Below, in pieces: positions 45,201-55,550 of a stretch of 55,550 bases of DNA. The translations under genes and the position numbers were made by a program. The notes below the pieces were generated by a model, which was not told where the DNA came from, did no database searches, and worked only from the letters and a program-made list of their open reading frames with translations. Positions within the stretch are counted from its first letter, which is position 1. Every line of letters begins with the position of its first letter. Origin of the DNA: Ectocarpus siliculosus. Lineage: Eukaryota; Sar; Phaeophyceae; Ectocarpales; Ectocarpaceae. Location: the NCBI GenBank assembly GCA_000310025.1, contig FN649752.1:3396324-3451873 (forward strand), given 5' to 3'.

Positions 45201-47247
45201 TTCCAGGCGGACCGTGCGAGAGGCTCGAGCCGATGGGTCACGTCTGTTGTATTAATCCACACCGCTTTGGGGGGAAATGTGCCTGCTGCATCTGGACTCT
45301 AGTCTGCACATTTCTGCCCTAGTAGTCCACATTGAATGAGAAGCCAAGGATATCACGCCCAACGAAGATACACGGACCGCCCGTTTATTTCTTCTCCTTT
45401 TTGTGTCACGATGTCTCACACGCGTCTTGTCGGTATAAGTTGGTCTAGTGCTTTCTACCTCTGTGCTTCCTTTCCCACAAAATGGGATGAGAGCAACCAG
45501 AGAAAAGCGAAGATAAGGATGACAATCAACCCGATTGTGTCTTGATGCGGTGCCGCTTGTGCTTGCTCCATCCCTTTTCAGTTCTACGACCCCGGAGACG
45601 CCGCCCACGCGAGAGACCGCCTCGATGGCTACAACCTGGACGGTCGCAACATCTCCGTCCTCTATGCCCAGGTTCGCGCAATGGTAGTTATTTGCCGTTT
45701 TGCCACTGATGTATGGTTGAGCTCCACTTACCTGTGTGTTGGCACCCCCTGGGACCCCAAACTACAGATGCTCCCCCGACCCAGCTGTTGACGATTTGGG
45801 AGGGAAAGGGTCCCATCGTTTTGGATCCTATGTATGTAGTCACGCTTGGCCTTTGGCGAAAATAGGTGGAAAGACCCACACCCATGCGATCGATTCTCAT
45901 TCGTGTGTGTACTGTACTCGGTCGAATAGCCTTCATCGAAGTTTCACACGATCTGTGGAAATGAAGATGATGGGGACCAAAGGCAAGGTTTTCTCGGCGA
46001 CTCAGACGATGCCGCCCAGTTGGGATTTTGTTCTTGAGCATCTTCGTGGTGTTGATGCGCACCTGACCGTCTTGGATGGCGTCATATTGACGGCGACGTG
46101 CACATTGTGCCCCCCCCATCTCCGCCCGCCAACTCGAATTTAGCCGTGAACTTTGGTTTTTAACAGGTTTCTGTGTGTGGATTCGATGTGCCGAACTACG
46201 GTATTTTCTCTGTACAACTCTCCTGCCACTCCTCTCGTGCAAAGCACTACTGCTGCACGCCCCCCTTGTTCGTGCTTTTTGCAACAAATATTTTGCTTCT
46301 TGTGGCTGGCCCCTTTGCTTAACTTCCGCAATAATTAATGGCCCCCACGAAATTGCACGCCTGCAACAGGAGAAGCGCAAGAGGCCCGACGAGATGGTCC
46401 ACAAGGAAAGGGTCGAGGGCCGCGGGGACTACGGCAGGGGGCGCTCCAGATCGCGCTCGCGCGGGTACAGCGGCTACGCGGCCCGCCGCTCCAGGTCCCC
46501 CCCCCGACGTCGCTCCAGGTCTTACTCGAGGTGTGTGGATGGTGGGGTGCTTTGCTCGTTCCTTTCACCTGCGGCACCGGTAAATGGGTACCCCTCGTCC
46601 CGCCCTCGTCCCACCCCGCCGGAGAACATGTTGATTCAAGTTTGAGAGAGACGCCCAAGCCGCATGCAGTTTTTCCTCCCGGCAAAGTCTTGTTGAGCAC
46701 GAATAATCTCTGGTGGTCGAATACATCTCCTTGTGCTTTCAGTGTTGTTGGGGGGCGAAATTGGCGCTCTTTTTTTTCGAGGGCTGGAGAAACGACTTCT
46801 TCCCCCCTGCGTTTGCGCCATCCTCTCCCGTCTGTGTTGTTGTCTTCGTTCCCTACGCCTGTTTCCCCGCTAACCACTCACTTTTTTTCCCTTGCCCACA
46901 CTGGGGGCTCCGCAATACCGCACAGGTCTCCTCCCCGCAGGCGGGACAGGAGCTACTCCAGGGGCCGCGAGCGCCGCCGGTCGAGGTCCCGCTCCCGGAG
47001 CCGGTCCCGCAGCTACAGCCGCGGAGGCGACAGAAGCAGGGGACGGGACTCGCGCAGCCCCTCCCCCCGCCGCGAGCGGTCCCCCTCCCCGAGAGACCGC
47101 CGGAGGTACAGCGACGAGGAAGAGGAGGATAACAAGAACAAAGCCGACACTGGCAAGGGCGGCGGCGGCGGCGACGATGAGGAGGAAGGCGGTGGCGAGG
47201 AGGGTGGTCACGGCCGTGGTGAAGATGATGACGGCGACCAGGCTTAA
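42294..47247 (+). CDS. SR splicing factor, SCL/SRSF10-like, five exons
   Basis: Exons 42294-42505, 44960-44987 (28 nt), 45582-45671, 46370-46530 and 46926-47247 join in frame to 270 aa. SR proteins bind exonic enhancers and recruit the spliceosome in the nucleus. A short Arg/Gly/Asp-rich N-terminus precedes one RRM (about residues 30-110): RNP2 LLVRNL, then IFTDFGDVRDVYLP, and RNP1 KPRGFAFVEF formed across two introns, ending LDGYNLDGRNISVLYAQEK. KRKRPDEM after the RRM is typical of the SCL30/SRSF10 type. The C-terminal half is an RS domain (SRSRSRSRS, RSPPRRRSRSYSR) with an acidic-glycine tail (EEEED, GGGGGDDEEEGG). Intron 4 has two in-frame acceptors (before 46926 and 46941), which would differ by five residues. 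Introns are long (0.4-2.5 kb); SR genes often hold regulatory exons there, but none was identified. Confidence 0.9.
44217..44275. repeat. Purine-rich GGGAA tract
   Basis: About 60 nt of almost pure purines (GGGAAGGGAAG..) in intron 1 of the SR protein gene. It may form triplex or act as a splicing enhancer; only composition is seen. Confidence 0.7.
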
Positions 47248-48782
47248 GTTGTCGGGCGACGGCGGCGTGCTGTGTAGCTGTGAAGCTACAGGCCACTGGT
47301 GATAGGTAGCCAGTTGCGCAGCCGTGTGGTTGGTGGAAGCGTGCGCAGCAGAAGCTCGCGCTTCGAGGTGCTGCTGCTCATTGAAGCAGGGCTCTGTACT
47401 GGTAGTCATGGCAGAAAAAGGGAAAGGGAAAGAAATACAGTAGTGGTAGAGAAGAAACAGGGTCGCAATTTACGCGAATATGTGGGTCGTTTTCTTGTTA
47501 TTCTCGAGGTGGGGGAACGGTATTAAACTACCAAGCGAGAGCGTGAAGGGGACACATTCCCTGTAGCGATGTTCAGGCATCCTGGTGGTCTTTTTAGTGG
47601 ATGTTGTCTCGAGTAACGTTAACGTTTGGAGCGGCCATGTCCCTTGCGTGCGGTGTAGGGACACACACGTGTCGTTGTTGGGCGTGTGCCCAAGTCTCGC
47701 ACCGTGAACCGGACTTTTGGGGGTAACGATTGTCAGCGGGCACCGAACCCAGCGCGAGGTGCGGCAGTCACGTCTGTATGCCGTGGCCAGTATGTCGTCG
47801 CCTTTTGTTGCCGCAAATCTGTGCGGGTATGCAGCTCACGGGTGGGTTAGCATGTGCGTATCGTTGGCTGGCGTATCGTAGATAGTGTGTAGCTGACAAC
47901 GAAGTGATGGTCTTTGAAAGCCGGCGTTGTCGGTGAACGAAGCAATACAATTGTACAGCAAAAGGAAACCTCTGTGGTGCCTGAAGGTCGTTTCTTGTTT
48001 CCTCTTTTGAGAGGAACCCAAACAGCGACCTGGAAGGGTCTTGGCACCTGTTCTTGAGCCAATGGATGGACACATATGGATTGTCCATGCATCCTAGGAC
48101 TCTGTCGCTGGAAGGGCTGATGAAAAGTCCACAAGCCTAATGACTTCCTATGTAGCTCCCGTGGTCTTGAAGTGAACGAACGTCGGGACGATACCGCGCG
48201 TGGTGAATGGTGAATCCATGCGGCCTCTTGAGCTCTCAGGGAAAACAGAGGTCTCCAACAATGCAAAGACAGCAATATGCAGCACCGACCTTCTGTCCTC
48301 TCGAAAAGAGACCGAGACACGTGAATTCTAGTCCACAAAGTTTATTATGCGGGCATCGGAAGAACAAGCAAGGCTCGGACGTAAGAGCTACACGAATGTA
48401 CGATTCGTACGTGTACCGTCGCCAATCCCGGAACAATAGAGCCAGCTCCGTGTCAGCATTGATTTCGCTGAGGTCGACCGACAACGCCATATATATGGCA
48501 TTTGCTTACTTCGAGGAAACGTCGATTGAGGTCATGCGACATCGAACGTGCGCGCACGTAGGTTGCCACTTGTCAATTATTGAGGTGTGCCTGAGGTATG
48601 TACAACGAATTTAAATGGATGATGGTGCATTGTAAGAGTCTTATGTACACTACTGCTGCTGCAGTCTAGTTGCTGTGTTTGCCCGAATCGGCCGTACGTG
48701 TTCAGCCGGGAGAGTGATTCTGAGCTCTCTCGCGCGCAAGACCAACTCAGTATTTTCCCCCTTTACTACGTACTGACACACA
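47248..48782. other. Intergenic region between SR and patatin genes
   Basis: Holds the 3' end of the SR gene and upstream region of the patatin gene. No conserved frame, RNA gene or repeat of note was recognised. Confidence 0.5.
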
Positions 48783-51700
48783 ATGACGGGTCGGGGTTCA
48801 TCTCCCGTAGCTCATGGCTGTGACCTGGCAGCCAAGACTGAGAGTTGTTCCTCAGCTGCGTTCTCGACACGCCGACAGCAGTCGACCGGTGCCGGAGGAG
48901 ACGACGGGAACATTAACATTTCTTCTTCGTGCCATCCCAGGGTGAGGCCTGCGAATAATCTCGCCAGTTCTACAGAAGCTGCTGGCGGCGGAGTTGATAG
49001 CACCGACGACAACACGCACCAGCATGGTGACGATCATGGCGGTAGCGGTGATGATGACTGGTTCGAAATCGTCGATGTGGACATCACAGAGGTGTCGGCA
49101 GGAAGAAGAGGAGGAGGAGGAGGAGGAGGAGGAGGAGCAACACCAACGACACCATCAACAACAACACCAACAGGCACCAAAACTGCAGCACCACCAGCGG
49201 CCCCCAAACAGAACCAGCGACTTCCGGCCTTCAACTTCTCGTTTGCAATGGGCGGGTGGCTCATGTTCTACACCTTTGGGGTGGCCAAATGCTTGCTGGA
49301 TCACGGGCTGCACAACGTGCGACCCACGGAGCAGAGCGTCATCGGAAGCTCTGCTGGTTCTCTGGCCGCCGCTGCTTTGGTCCTCGAGGCTGACATAGAC
49401 AAGGCTAGTAACGAGCGTTCGTTGTGTTTGGACAAACACCGCGCGCTATGCATCTATGGTCGGGCACACCCCTTGTAGGCTGAGTTTCAAACGGGAGTTG
49501 CCCGGTTTCTGTGTTAAGTTCGTCGGCACTATCATCCTCCTCGCGAATTTCCGCGAAGCTGCGTCCGAAAACATGCTACGGATCATCATCTGTCAACTTG
49601 TGACCAAAATTGCGAGGCTGGGAAATTGCCTGCACCATGTGCGTTCTCAAAGCTGCAGACGCGCCATAGAGCGCGTTGTGGTTAAACGTCAGTCTTCTAT
49701 AAATGAACGCACCAATAATACCGTCAGTCCTGAAAGTTTCGTCGACTACCGTACTGTGCTGCCGTAGATATGACGAGAGTCTAAAGCACATGCAAGGACG
49801 TGTACAACATGCACCGCTGTAGGGTAATAAGGTAGTAAATCATACAAGTTAGAGTGCGAGTCGATCTTTCTGCGTACCGCCACAGGTAATCATGCGAGTT
49901 GGTCAACGCGCCCATTGCGGTTTTCGCACCTATCGCAGTACATCGCACGCGTGAGTGCGCACCAAACCAAGAACGGCATGGGTGGATGATTGAATTCGAT
50001 TTCCGTACTGAACTGGTGTCGGTACTATGGCACTCCTATCGCCCAACATCGACCCCCATTGCGATAAAGAACATGATACAGCTCTACACCCCCGCTTCGG
50101 GCGTACGTCGATTATTGCTCGCTACCGCAAGCGGCTCCAGGCCATACGTTCAGCTGTACCGCGAATATTTCAGTGTACTATATGTAGTAGGATCTTTTTG
50201 TTTTGCCGTGGACTCCACTCCCTCTCTCGACTTGCCACAGCATGCACCGTCCCGGTGCACGCATTGAAACGAGTTTGATTACTACGTAGACTATTCTCTC
50301 AACCAAACAAACACACAACACACACGTTACATACATCCCGCAAACCTACAACGCACCGATGACAGAGGGAAGTCATAGACTAAACAATATGGCGACACCT
50401 CCGTAGTCGCCGAGGGGGACAAAAAATGGCAATGAATGGAAGATGTCGTTTTCGTGAGAGGTACGTCAACAAACAAACTCAATCAAGCCCAACAAGAGGG
50501 ATGTCGTCACTCCCCGTGAGCGCCGAGGCTCATAAACCTTCCAACCGAAATCAGGCCGGTAAAAACCATATCGCTGTTGGTATTCCGCAGGCGCCACGCT
50601 TGCCCTGGAGCAGATACCACACCACAACCCCATGCGAACAAGCACCGCTCCCCCCCCCCCCCTCTGTGCCAACAACAACGACGAAATTTTCTGTTGATGA
50701 ACGACGACGACGGCCAACAACAACTAACAACAGATAGTGGAGCAGGCCAAGACGAGCTTCATACCCCGGGCGCACGCCGCGAGGTTCTTCGGCTTCGTGT
50801 ATGGCATGTTCTACATCGGCCAGTTCCTGCTTGAGTCCCTGCTCGCGTGCCTGCCCGTCGAGAGGGTGGGCCGAAACACGTCCCCGCCCGGCCGACTGAC
50901 GGTGGTCCTGTCCTCCGTGCTCGGCTGGAAGTCTATCCGCGCCAAGGAGTTCCGCGACGGGGACGACCTCATCGACGCGCTGCGGTGCTCGTGCGCGTGC
51001 TTCCCCCTGGTGCTGCCGCACGTGTTTCGGGGGAAGCGGTGCTTCGACGGGGTGTTCTCCGAGGGACCGAGCGCTCCCAGCCTGGACGAGGAGGAGGCTG
51101 GGGTAAGGAGGAAGAGGAGGAGGTGGAGGAGGAGGAGGTGTTTTTTATCTCGGACGGCGATGATGAGGGAGGGGAGGGGGGCGTACTCACTGACGTTTTG
51201 CGTGGCTTCTTCGTTGTTAGACCAGCGTCCTCGAGAGGGAGAGAGGAGCACTGTTCCAAGGAGGACCGATCACCAATGGCCAATCGTTCCTTCCTACCTT
51301 GCCAAAGGTGGACCAATATCATTTTCCCGACCGTACCTAGCGCGCGTCAGTCGGGGGGGGGGGAAGCCACGACCGGGCCAAACCCAACCCGGATGGTTTT
51401 TCACTGCAGTACCGCTCGGCATGTAATGTACGAACGGTGGTTCTCTTCTCTTCGGGCTGCAACTGTTCCGGTCCTTGCTCAGTACCGTAGTGATAGCAAC
51501 AACAATGAAAGGAGTGCCTGCTTTGATCTCCAGCTCGCGTCTAAACGTCCCCCACCTCCTCGGCACCTGCTTGTTACTCGCGCACACGTACATTCTACGT
51601 ACATACGCATACCAACCGCGCCAGGGACGCAAAACGGTGACCATCAGCCCGCTGTACGCCAGCACCGCGTCGATACGCCCTTCCCGGTACGTGCCCCTCT

Positions 51701-52905
51701 CCTGGATCGCCCTGCCTCCGAACGACCCCGGGGCGATCGACTGGCTCTACGACCTAGGGTACCGCGACGCGCTCTTCTGGATGGCCAACGAAGGGATCGA
51801 ACACACCTGCTCGCACGTGTCCAGGCTCTCCAAGTTCTCAAGCAGCAGCAACGGATGCGCTCCCGACAGCACCATGGCCAAGGACAGCGTTTTAGAGGGT
51901 GGGGCATCCGCCCTCCGCAGAAGAGACAGCAGCAGCAGCAGCAGCGAAGGCGACGACGACGAGAACGACGAAAGGTTGGCGGCGGAAAGGGCTACACCCT
52001 CGAACCCTACGACGTCTGCTAGCAGCAGAAGAAGCTCGTCCAACTCTTGTGGCAGGACGTCATTGGAGGAAACGGCGTCTGTTTCGTCGGCGGCTCCTCC
52101 TCCTGGTAACAGTAGTGGTAGCGGGTTGGAACAAGGGAACAACGGCAATGAGTCGCTATCATCGCCATCGCTATCATCGCCATCGCCATCGTCGTCCTCG
52201 TCGTCGGGTGTTGCAGCCAGACGAGGTAACGAAGGAGGAGTAGGACTCAAATCAACAACGGCACGAGAAGACGGGGAGGGGAGAAGGAACGGAGGCGGCC
52301 AAGAGGGGCAGTTCTACGTCAGGCCGTCCTTCACCCTGTCCGGCTGCCGCATGCGTCCCCGCCGGGAGCGGCACGCCGAGCTCGACGCCCCCCGGTTCGT
52401 CCCCTCCCTCGAGAAGTTCGTGGGCCACGGGAGCTACCACGCCCTGGCCGACTCCCTCTTCTGCGTCTTCTTCAACGTCGTCTGGCGGCCCGCCGCGGCC
52501 CTCCTCCTCTGCGCCGAGCTCGTCACCAGCCTCCTCCTGGCGTCTTCGCGGGCGTTCGCGAAGGACCTCCGGCCGCTGTTGTGGTGGCTCCTCCCGACCC
52601 TTCTCCTGGGGGAGGCTGCCCTGGAGCACTGGCCGACCGCGATGGAGGGCATAGCAGCGGCTGTCGCTGTGGCGGCGGTGGTGGCGGCCGCGGCCAGCCG
52701 GGAGGGGGCTCCGGGGAAGGAGAGCTGGCGGGAGGCACGGCGGTCCGCGCGAGCGCTGGTCGACTTCCGCTGCGTGCTGGGAAGCACCCTGCTGCTGCCG
52801 TGGGGACGAGGAGGGAGAGGAGAGGGGGGTGAAGGCGGTGCGGGCGTAAAGTCGGAGGCTCTCGAGGGGAGCTTCATGTACAGGGCTGTATCGTTTTTCA
52901 TGTGA
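48783..52905 (+). CDS. Patatin-like phospholipase, three exons
   Basis: Exons 48783-49407, 50738-51102 and 51625-52905 join in frame to 756 aa. Patatin-like enzymes cleave acyl chains from lipids with a Ser-Asp dyad. The first 135 residues are low-complexity and acidic, with poly-Gly. The core begins at FNFSFAMGGWLMFYTFGVAK, CLLDHGL and carries the nucleophile elbow GSSAG (Ser 190) followed by LAAAALVLEADIDKA. The likely catalytic Asp is in CFDGVFSEG (about residue 312), where DGG/DGA is usual. Exon 3 continues the fold (KTVTISPLYAS, WLYDLGYRDALFWMANEG). It then has a Ser/Asp-rich linker and a hydrophobic C-terminal region with probable membrane segments (PAAALLLCAELVTSLLLASS, LLWWLLPTLLLGE). 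Intron 2 contains a LINE fragment in antisense. The second acceptor (TAG before 50738) was chosen because it alone keeps the frame. Substrate and subfamily are unknown; a further intron in exon 3 is possible. Confidence 0.82.
51178..51345 (-). mobile_element. 3' fragment of a non-LTR retrotransposon (copy 3)
   Basis: Minus-strand match to the 3' end of copy 2 (GRKERLAIGDRS.. and the DNA around CCTCGAGAGG and GGCCAATCGTTCCTTCCTA). It lies in intron 2 of the patatin gene. Its end is again followed by C-rich sequence on the minus strand. Confidence 0.72.
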
Positions 52906-55292
52906 AAATGCATATATTTATAATCATGATGCTGTCTGTGTAAGGAGGGTGCACGAAAAACGTTTTTTCGACGCCAATGCACCCAAGTTCGTGTTTGGGA
53001 CATTTTCGAGGGGGGGGGAGGGGGGTGACGGTAGTCTATTTTCTGTAACACGGCGGGGCCGTGGGGGAGAACCCTATTATTGTACCGGTACCCTATGCGC
53101 GAGCTAGAGTCCTCTCTTGCGAACCCCTTCTAAGCCATGATCACACGAAACGGGTGTGCAGCATAAAATTAAGAGAGCACCTAACTAACCCGCTCAAAGT
53201 ATGCGTGAAACATCGTCCCTCGTAGCACACGATGTGTCCCCCATACAATAAAGCGTCTTGTGGGAAACGTTCTCTAAGTCCCAAAAGAGGTGAAAAACCG
53301 ACAATCTTTTTTCGGCCTTCCCAAGGGAGCGGGGGGGGTACTACCTATTATTTAATAGGTGGGCGGGATGACTTTTACGTGCACCCTGTGCTGTGAGACA
53401 CTTTTTTTACAGTTGTTTGCGTCCGTCCGCAGTTAGTTGCTTCAGGGCCTACATATCGTTTTGGCCGCGGCTCGGCGGCGGTTCTTGTACGTACGTACGT
53501 GGTAGTTGTTAAGGTTAGGCTACAAATGGCCGCTATACATCGTGGGATTCAGTGGGGTTCTTAGCCGGACTAACATATTAAATGGTGCTCAAGCAAGCTC
53601 AAGTTCTAACTGTTGATACAATAATAATAGATGGTGAGCATGACTGCCACGTTTGTTTGTAAGTGCAGGCAGGCGTGAACAACTAACTAACTGTGTATGA
53701 TTTGGTGGTGGAAGTGGGTGGGCGTGGGGGCGGTGAACAGTGGCGAGGTTGGAGATATTTATCATCATGGTGTAGGTCGGGTAGTAGGTGGGTGGGTAGG
53801 GTGTAGAGGCGGCTCCTCCGAGGGTTTTCTTCCTCCGTGTGTGGGACAACACGGTCTCTCCTACCACCACCCATGAATGAATACCGTACATCCACCACCA
53901 CTCACTGCCATCTATCTGTTGGCGTGAGCTAGCTAATGCCGACGGCGATGTGTGCGTGTGTTCAAGGCGCTCTTTTGATGAGAACGCTTACAAGCCTTGT
54001 GGGTAGTAACCAACCTTCCTTGGGGAGGGGGTCTACAGGGTGCACAATTGTGTGTTGCTTAGCTTAATGTCTCATCTATATGCGTTCGATTCTTTCTGTT
54101 TTTTTTTTTGCGACTACGAAAAAGTGTTCCCCTCTCTCTGATGAAGGGTAGGGAGCATGACGCATTGGCTACCAGCCAGACCGGTTCGTGATCACTGCCG
54201 AAACATCAACGAGTACAGAGTGAGGAAGAGCAAGGTTTCTGAAAACCTTTGCTGTTGGAAAAACGACGACATTGCGTCTGGAACAGATGGCATGGCCATC
54301 CATCCCAACGGGGGCAAGCGATCTTGTACATCGCAGATAGATTCGTTTTTTTTGTGCAACCGACTTGGAAGATCCGACACCAGCTTGTTGATGCTTGGGG
54401 GAGATTTGGTGCAATGGAGATACAAGAAACCGTATCCTATAAAGTATTCGGGAGCACATTGCTTGCGCGAAAGCAAGAGAGGTCGGCGAGGGGGGACGAC
54501 GGGGGTCGAAGCCGCCATGAAATGCAACTTTCTCTCGCATTCGCTGCTTCGGCGCACAGCACGAAAACGTGCAAACGGGAGACGAAGAAAAAAAAAACCG
54601 GTTGATTGATCCTACAACGTCAATTATCGCGCTGAATACTTTACGGGTGTTCGTAAACATGTCGAGTAAAAACATCGTATAGAAGAGAATGTCACCGCAT
54701 CAGCCGCCGCCACTCCCGGGCTCCAGTAATCCTCACCCTTTGTGCGTCTAGGGTACAATTTACACCGTGCTCCAACTCGGTACGGCTCCCTCTAGAGCAT
54801 CTGGACAAAACCCTAACTAGGTCCGCAGAAAACTCTACACACCCTTGTGTATCTACCAACAACGATAATAAAACGTACAACCAAAATAAAACAAGTATTC
54901 TCTCGCAATGTTATTCAAAACCAACCGCCTTCGATGCCTACCCCACCCCTCCCTCGCCCGCCACTTAGACGCACATTGAAGCGTGTGTGCAGCCACCTCC
55001 TGAGAGACTCCCAGTGAAATACGAGAGACTCCAAGTCAAGTAAATGCCGACGTGCGATATTCGAAACGTCCTACCTCATCCCCATACAAAGCGACCCACA
55101 AGCCCGGGCCACACAACCAAACACCCACGAAATACCTAACGATAAATCAAGCAGGACTAGAGACTCCGGGAAAACCACCCGCTGATTGAAGTGTATAACC
55201 CCGCCCCCCCTTCACACACACACGCAGAAAGTCAAGAGCTGAAAACGACTCGAAAAAGAGAAAAAGAAAGTCCGGCCGGCCCGTGCGCTTAC
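52906..55292. other. Intergenic region without recognised gene
   Basis: Contains homopolymer G/C/T runs and a short (GTAC)n near 53489. A 168-codon minus frame (54675-54169) overlaps equally long plus frames and shows no recognisable domain, so it is not called. Confidence 0.5.
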
Positions 55293-55440
55293 CCCATGCT
55301 GACGCCGGCACTAACCGGAGTTGGCTCGCCACCCCACATGTACTTGTACACGGCACCATAAAGTAAGGCACGACGGGTCACCACGTACTGCTGCAGAGGA
55401 CGGCATGATCCAAACCGTACATCGCGCCAGCGTACCCCCT
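55293..55440 (-). CDS. Probable exon of an unidentified protein, partial
   Basis: A minus-strand open stretch encodes VRWRDVRFGSCRPLQQYV and ALLYGAVYKYMWGGEPTP, ending at a good donor (ATGGG then GTAAGC) at 55292. Composition and the donor suggest a true exon. Its 5' boundary is hidden by a run of C at 55441-55462 close to the window edge. I do not recognise the family, and it could be a chance frame. Confidence 0.4.
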
Positions 55441-55550
55441 TGCCCCCCCCCCCCCCCCCCCCAGCGGGGGTTTTTTGAAAAAAAACGGACATGCCCCCGA
55501 AAAAAAAAGGAAAAACACGGGGGGCGGAGGAAACCCTCCTCCTGTTTTAC

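Noticed and set aside
54169-54675. 168-codon minus frame near the right end
   Set aside because: Overlaps long plus frames, has uneven composition and no domain; insufficient support.

Overview
This is a nuclear genomic window from a photosynthetic stramenopile, most likely a brown alga of the Ectocarpus type. The evidence is as follows. Genes are rich in spliceosomal introns (GT..AG, several kb long) with many CAG/GA/CCATCC simple repeats. One iron-sulfur gene encodes a leader with a hydrophobic signal followed by an AFAP-type motif, as in complex (secondary) plastids. A DIRS-like tyrosine-recombinase retrotransposon is present, a class common in stramenopiles. The species is inferred, not proven.

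Layout. 1-3.7 kb, minus strand: 3' part of a secreted F5/8 type C (discoidin) domain protein, running off the left edge. 3.7-9.1 kb: no convincing gene; a tandem duplication, a fold-back repeat and a CAG/CTG microsatellite. 9.1-25.5 kb, plus: a complete seven-exon HemW-type radical SAM gene (604 aa predicted). Its 11.5 kb first intron holds an 8.84 kb DIRS-like retrotransposon (9685-18520) with 151-bp inverted terminal repeats. 25.5-36.9 kb: intergenic, with a 3' LINE fragment, a 1.55 kb GTCGCT/GTCGCA minisatellite and a single orphan midasin-like exon (minus). 36.9-41.9 kb, minus: complete four-exon plastid NFU scaffold gene with a LINE fragment in intron 1. 42.3-47.2 kb, plus: complete five-exon SR splicing factor of the SCL/SRSF10 kind, divergent from NFU. 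48.8-52.9 kb, plus: three-exon patatin-like phospholipase. 52.9-55.55 kb: largely empty, with one probable minus-strand exon at the right edge.

The most unusual part lies inside the retrotransposon. The gag-like ORF (polyQ, CCCH finger, RGG tail) stops at UGA-CGG, followed 7 nt later by a perfect 8-bp stem-loop. This is the layout of a type II readthrough signal. The same frame then continues into about 1 kb holding 23 copies of a 10-nt core (GGCGGACACC or GGTGGACGCC). Most cores are flanked by short complementary arms whose sequence differs from copy to copy, so they form small hairpins with a near-constant loop and covarying stems. Core spacings are multiples of 3 in 21 of 22 intervals (45 nt in 11), so the array is held in one reading frame (ADT / VDA tripeptides). 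Downstream are pol (RT with YVDD, RNase H) and a tyrosine recombinase. Pol is interrupted by frameshifts, so this copy looks inactive although its ITRs are about 97% identical.

HemW and NFU both act in iron-sulfur/haem metabolism; no operon-like link is implied. Exon borders were chosen by hand from GT..AG sites and matching phases and have no transcript support.
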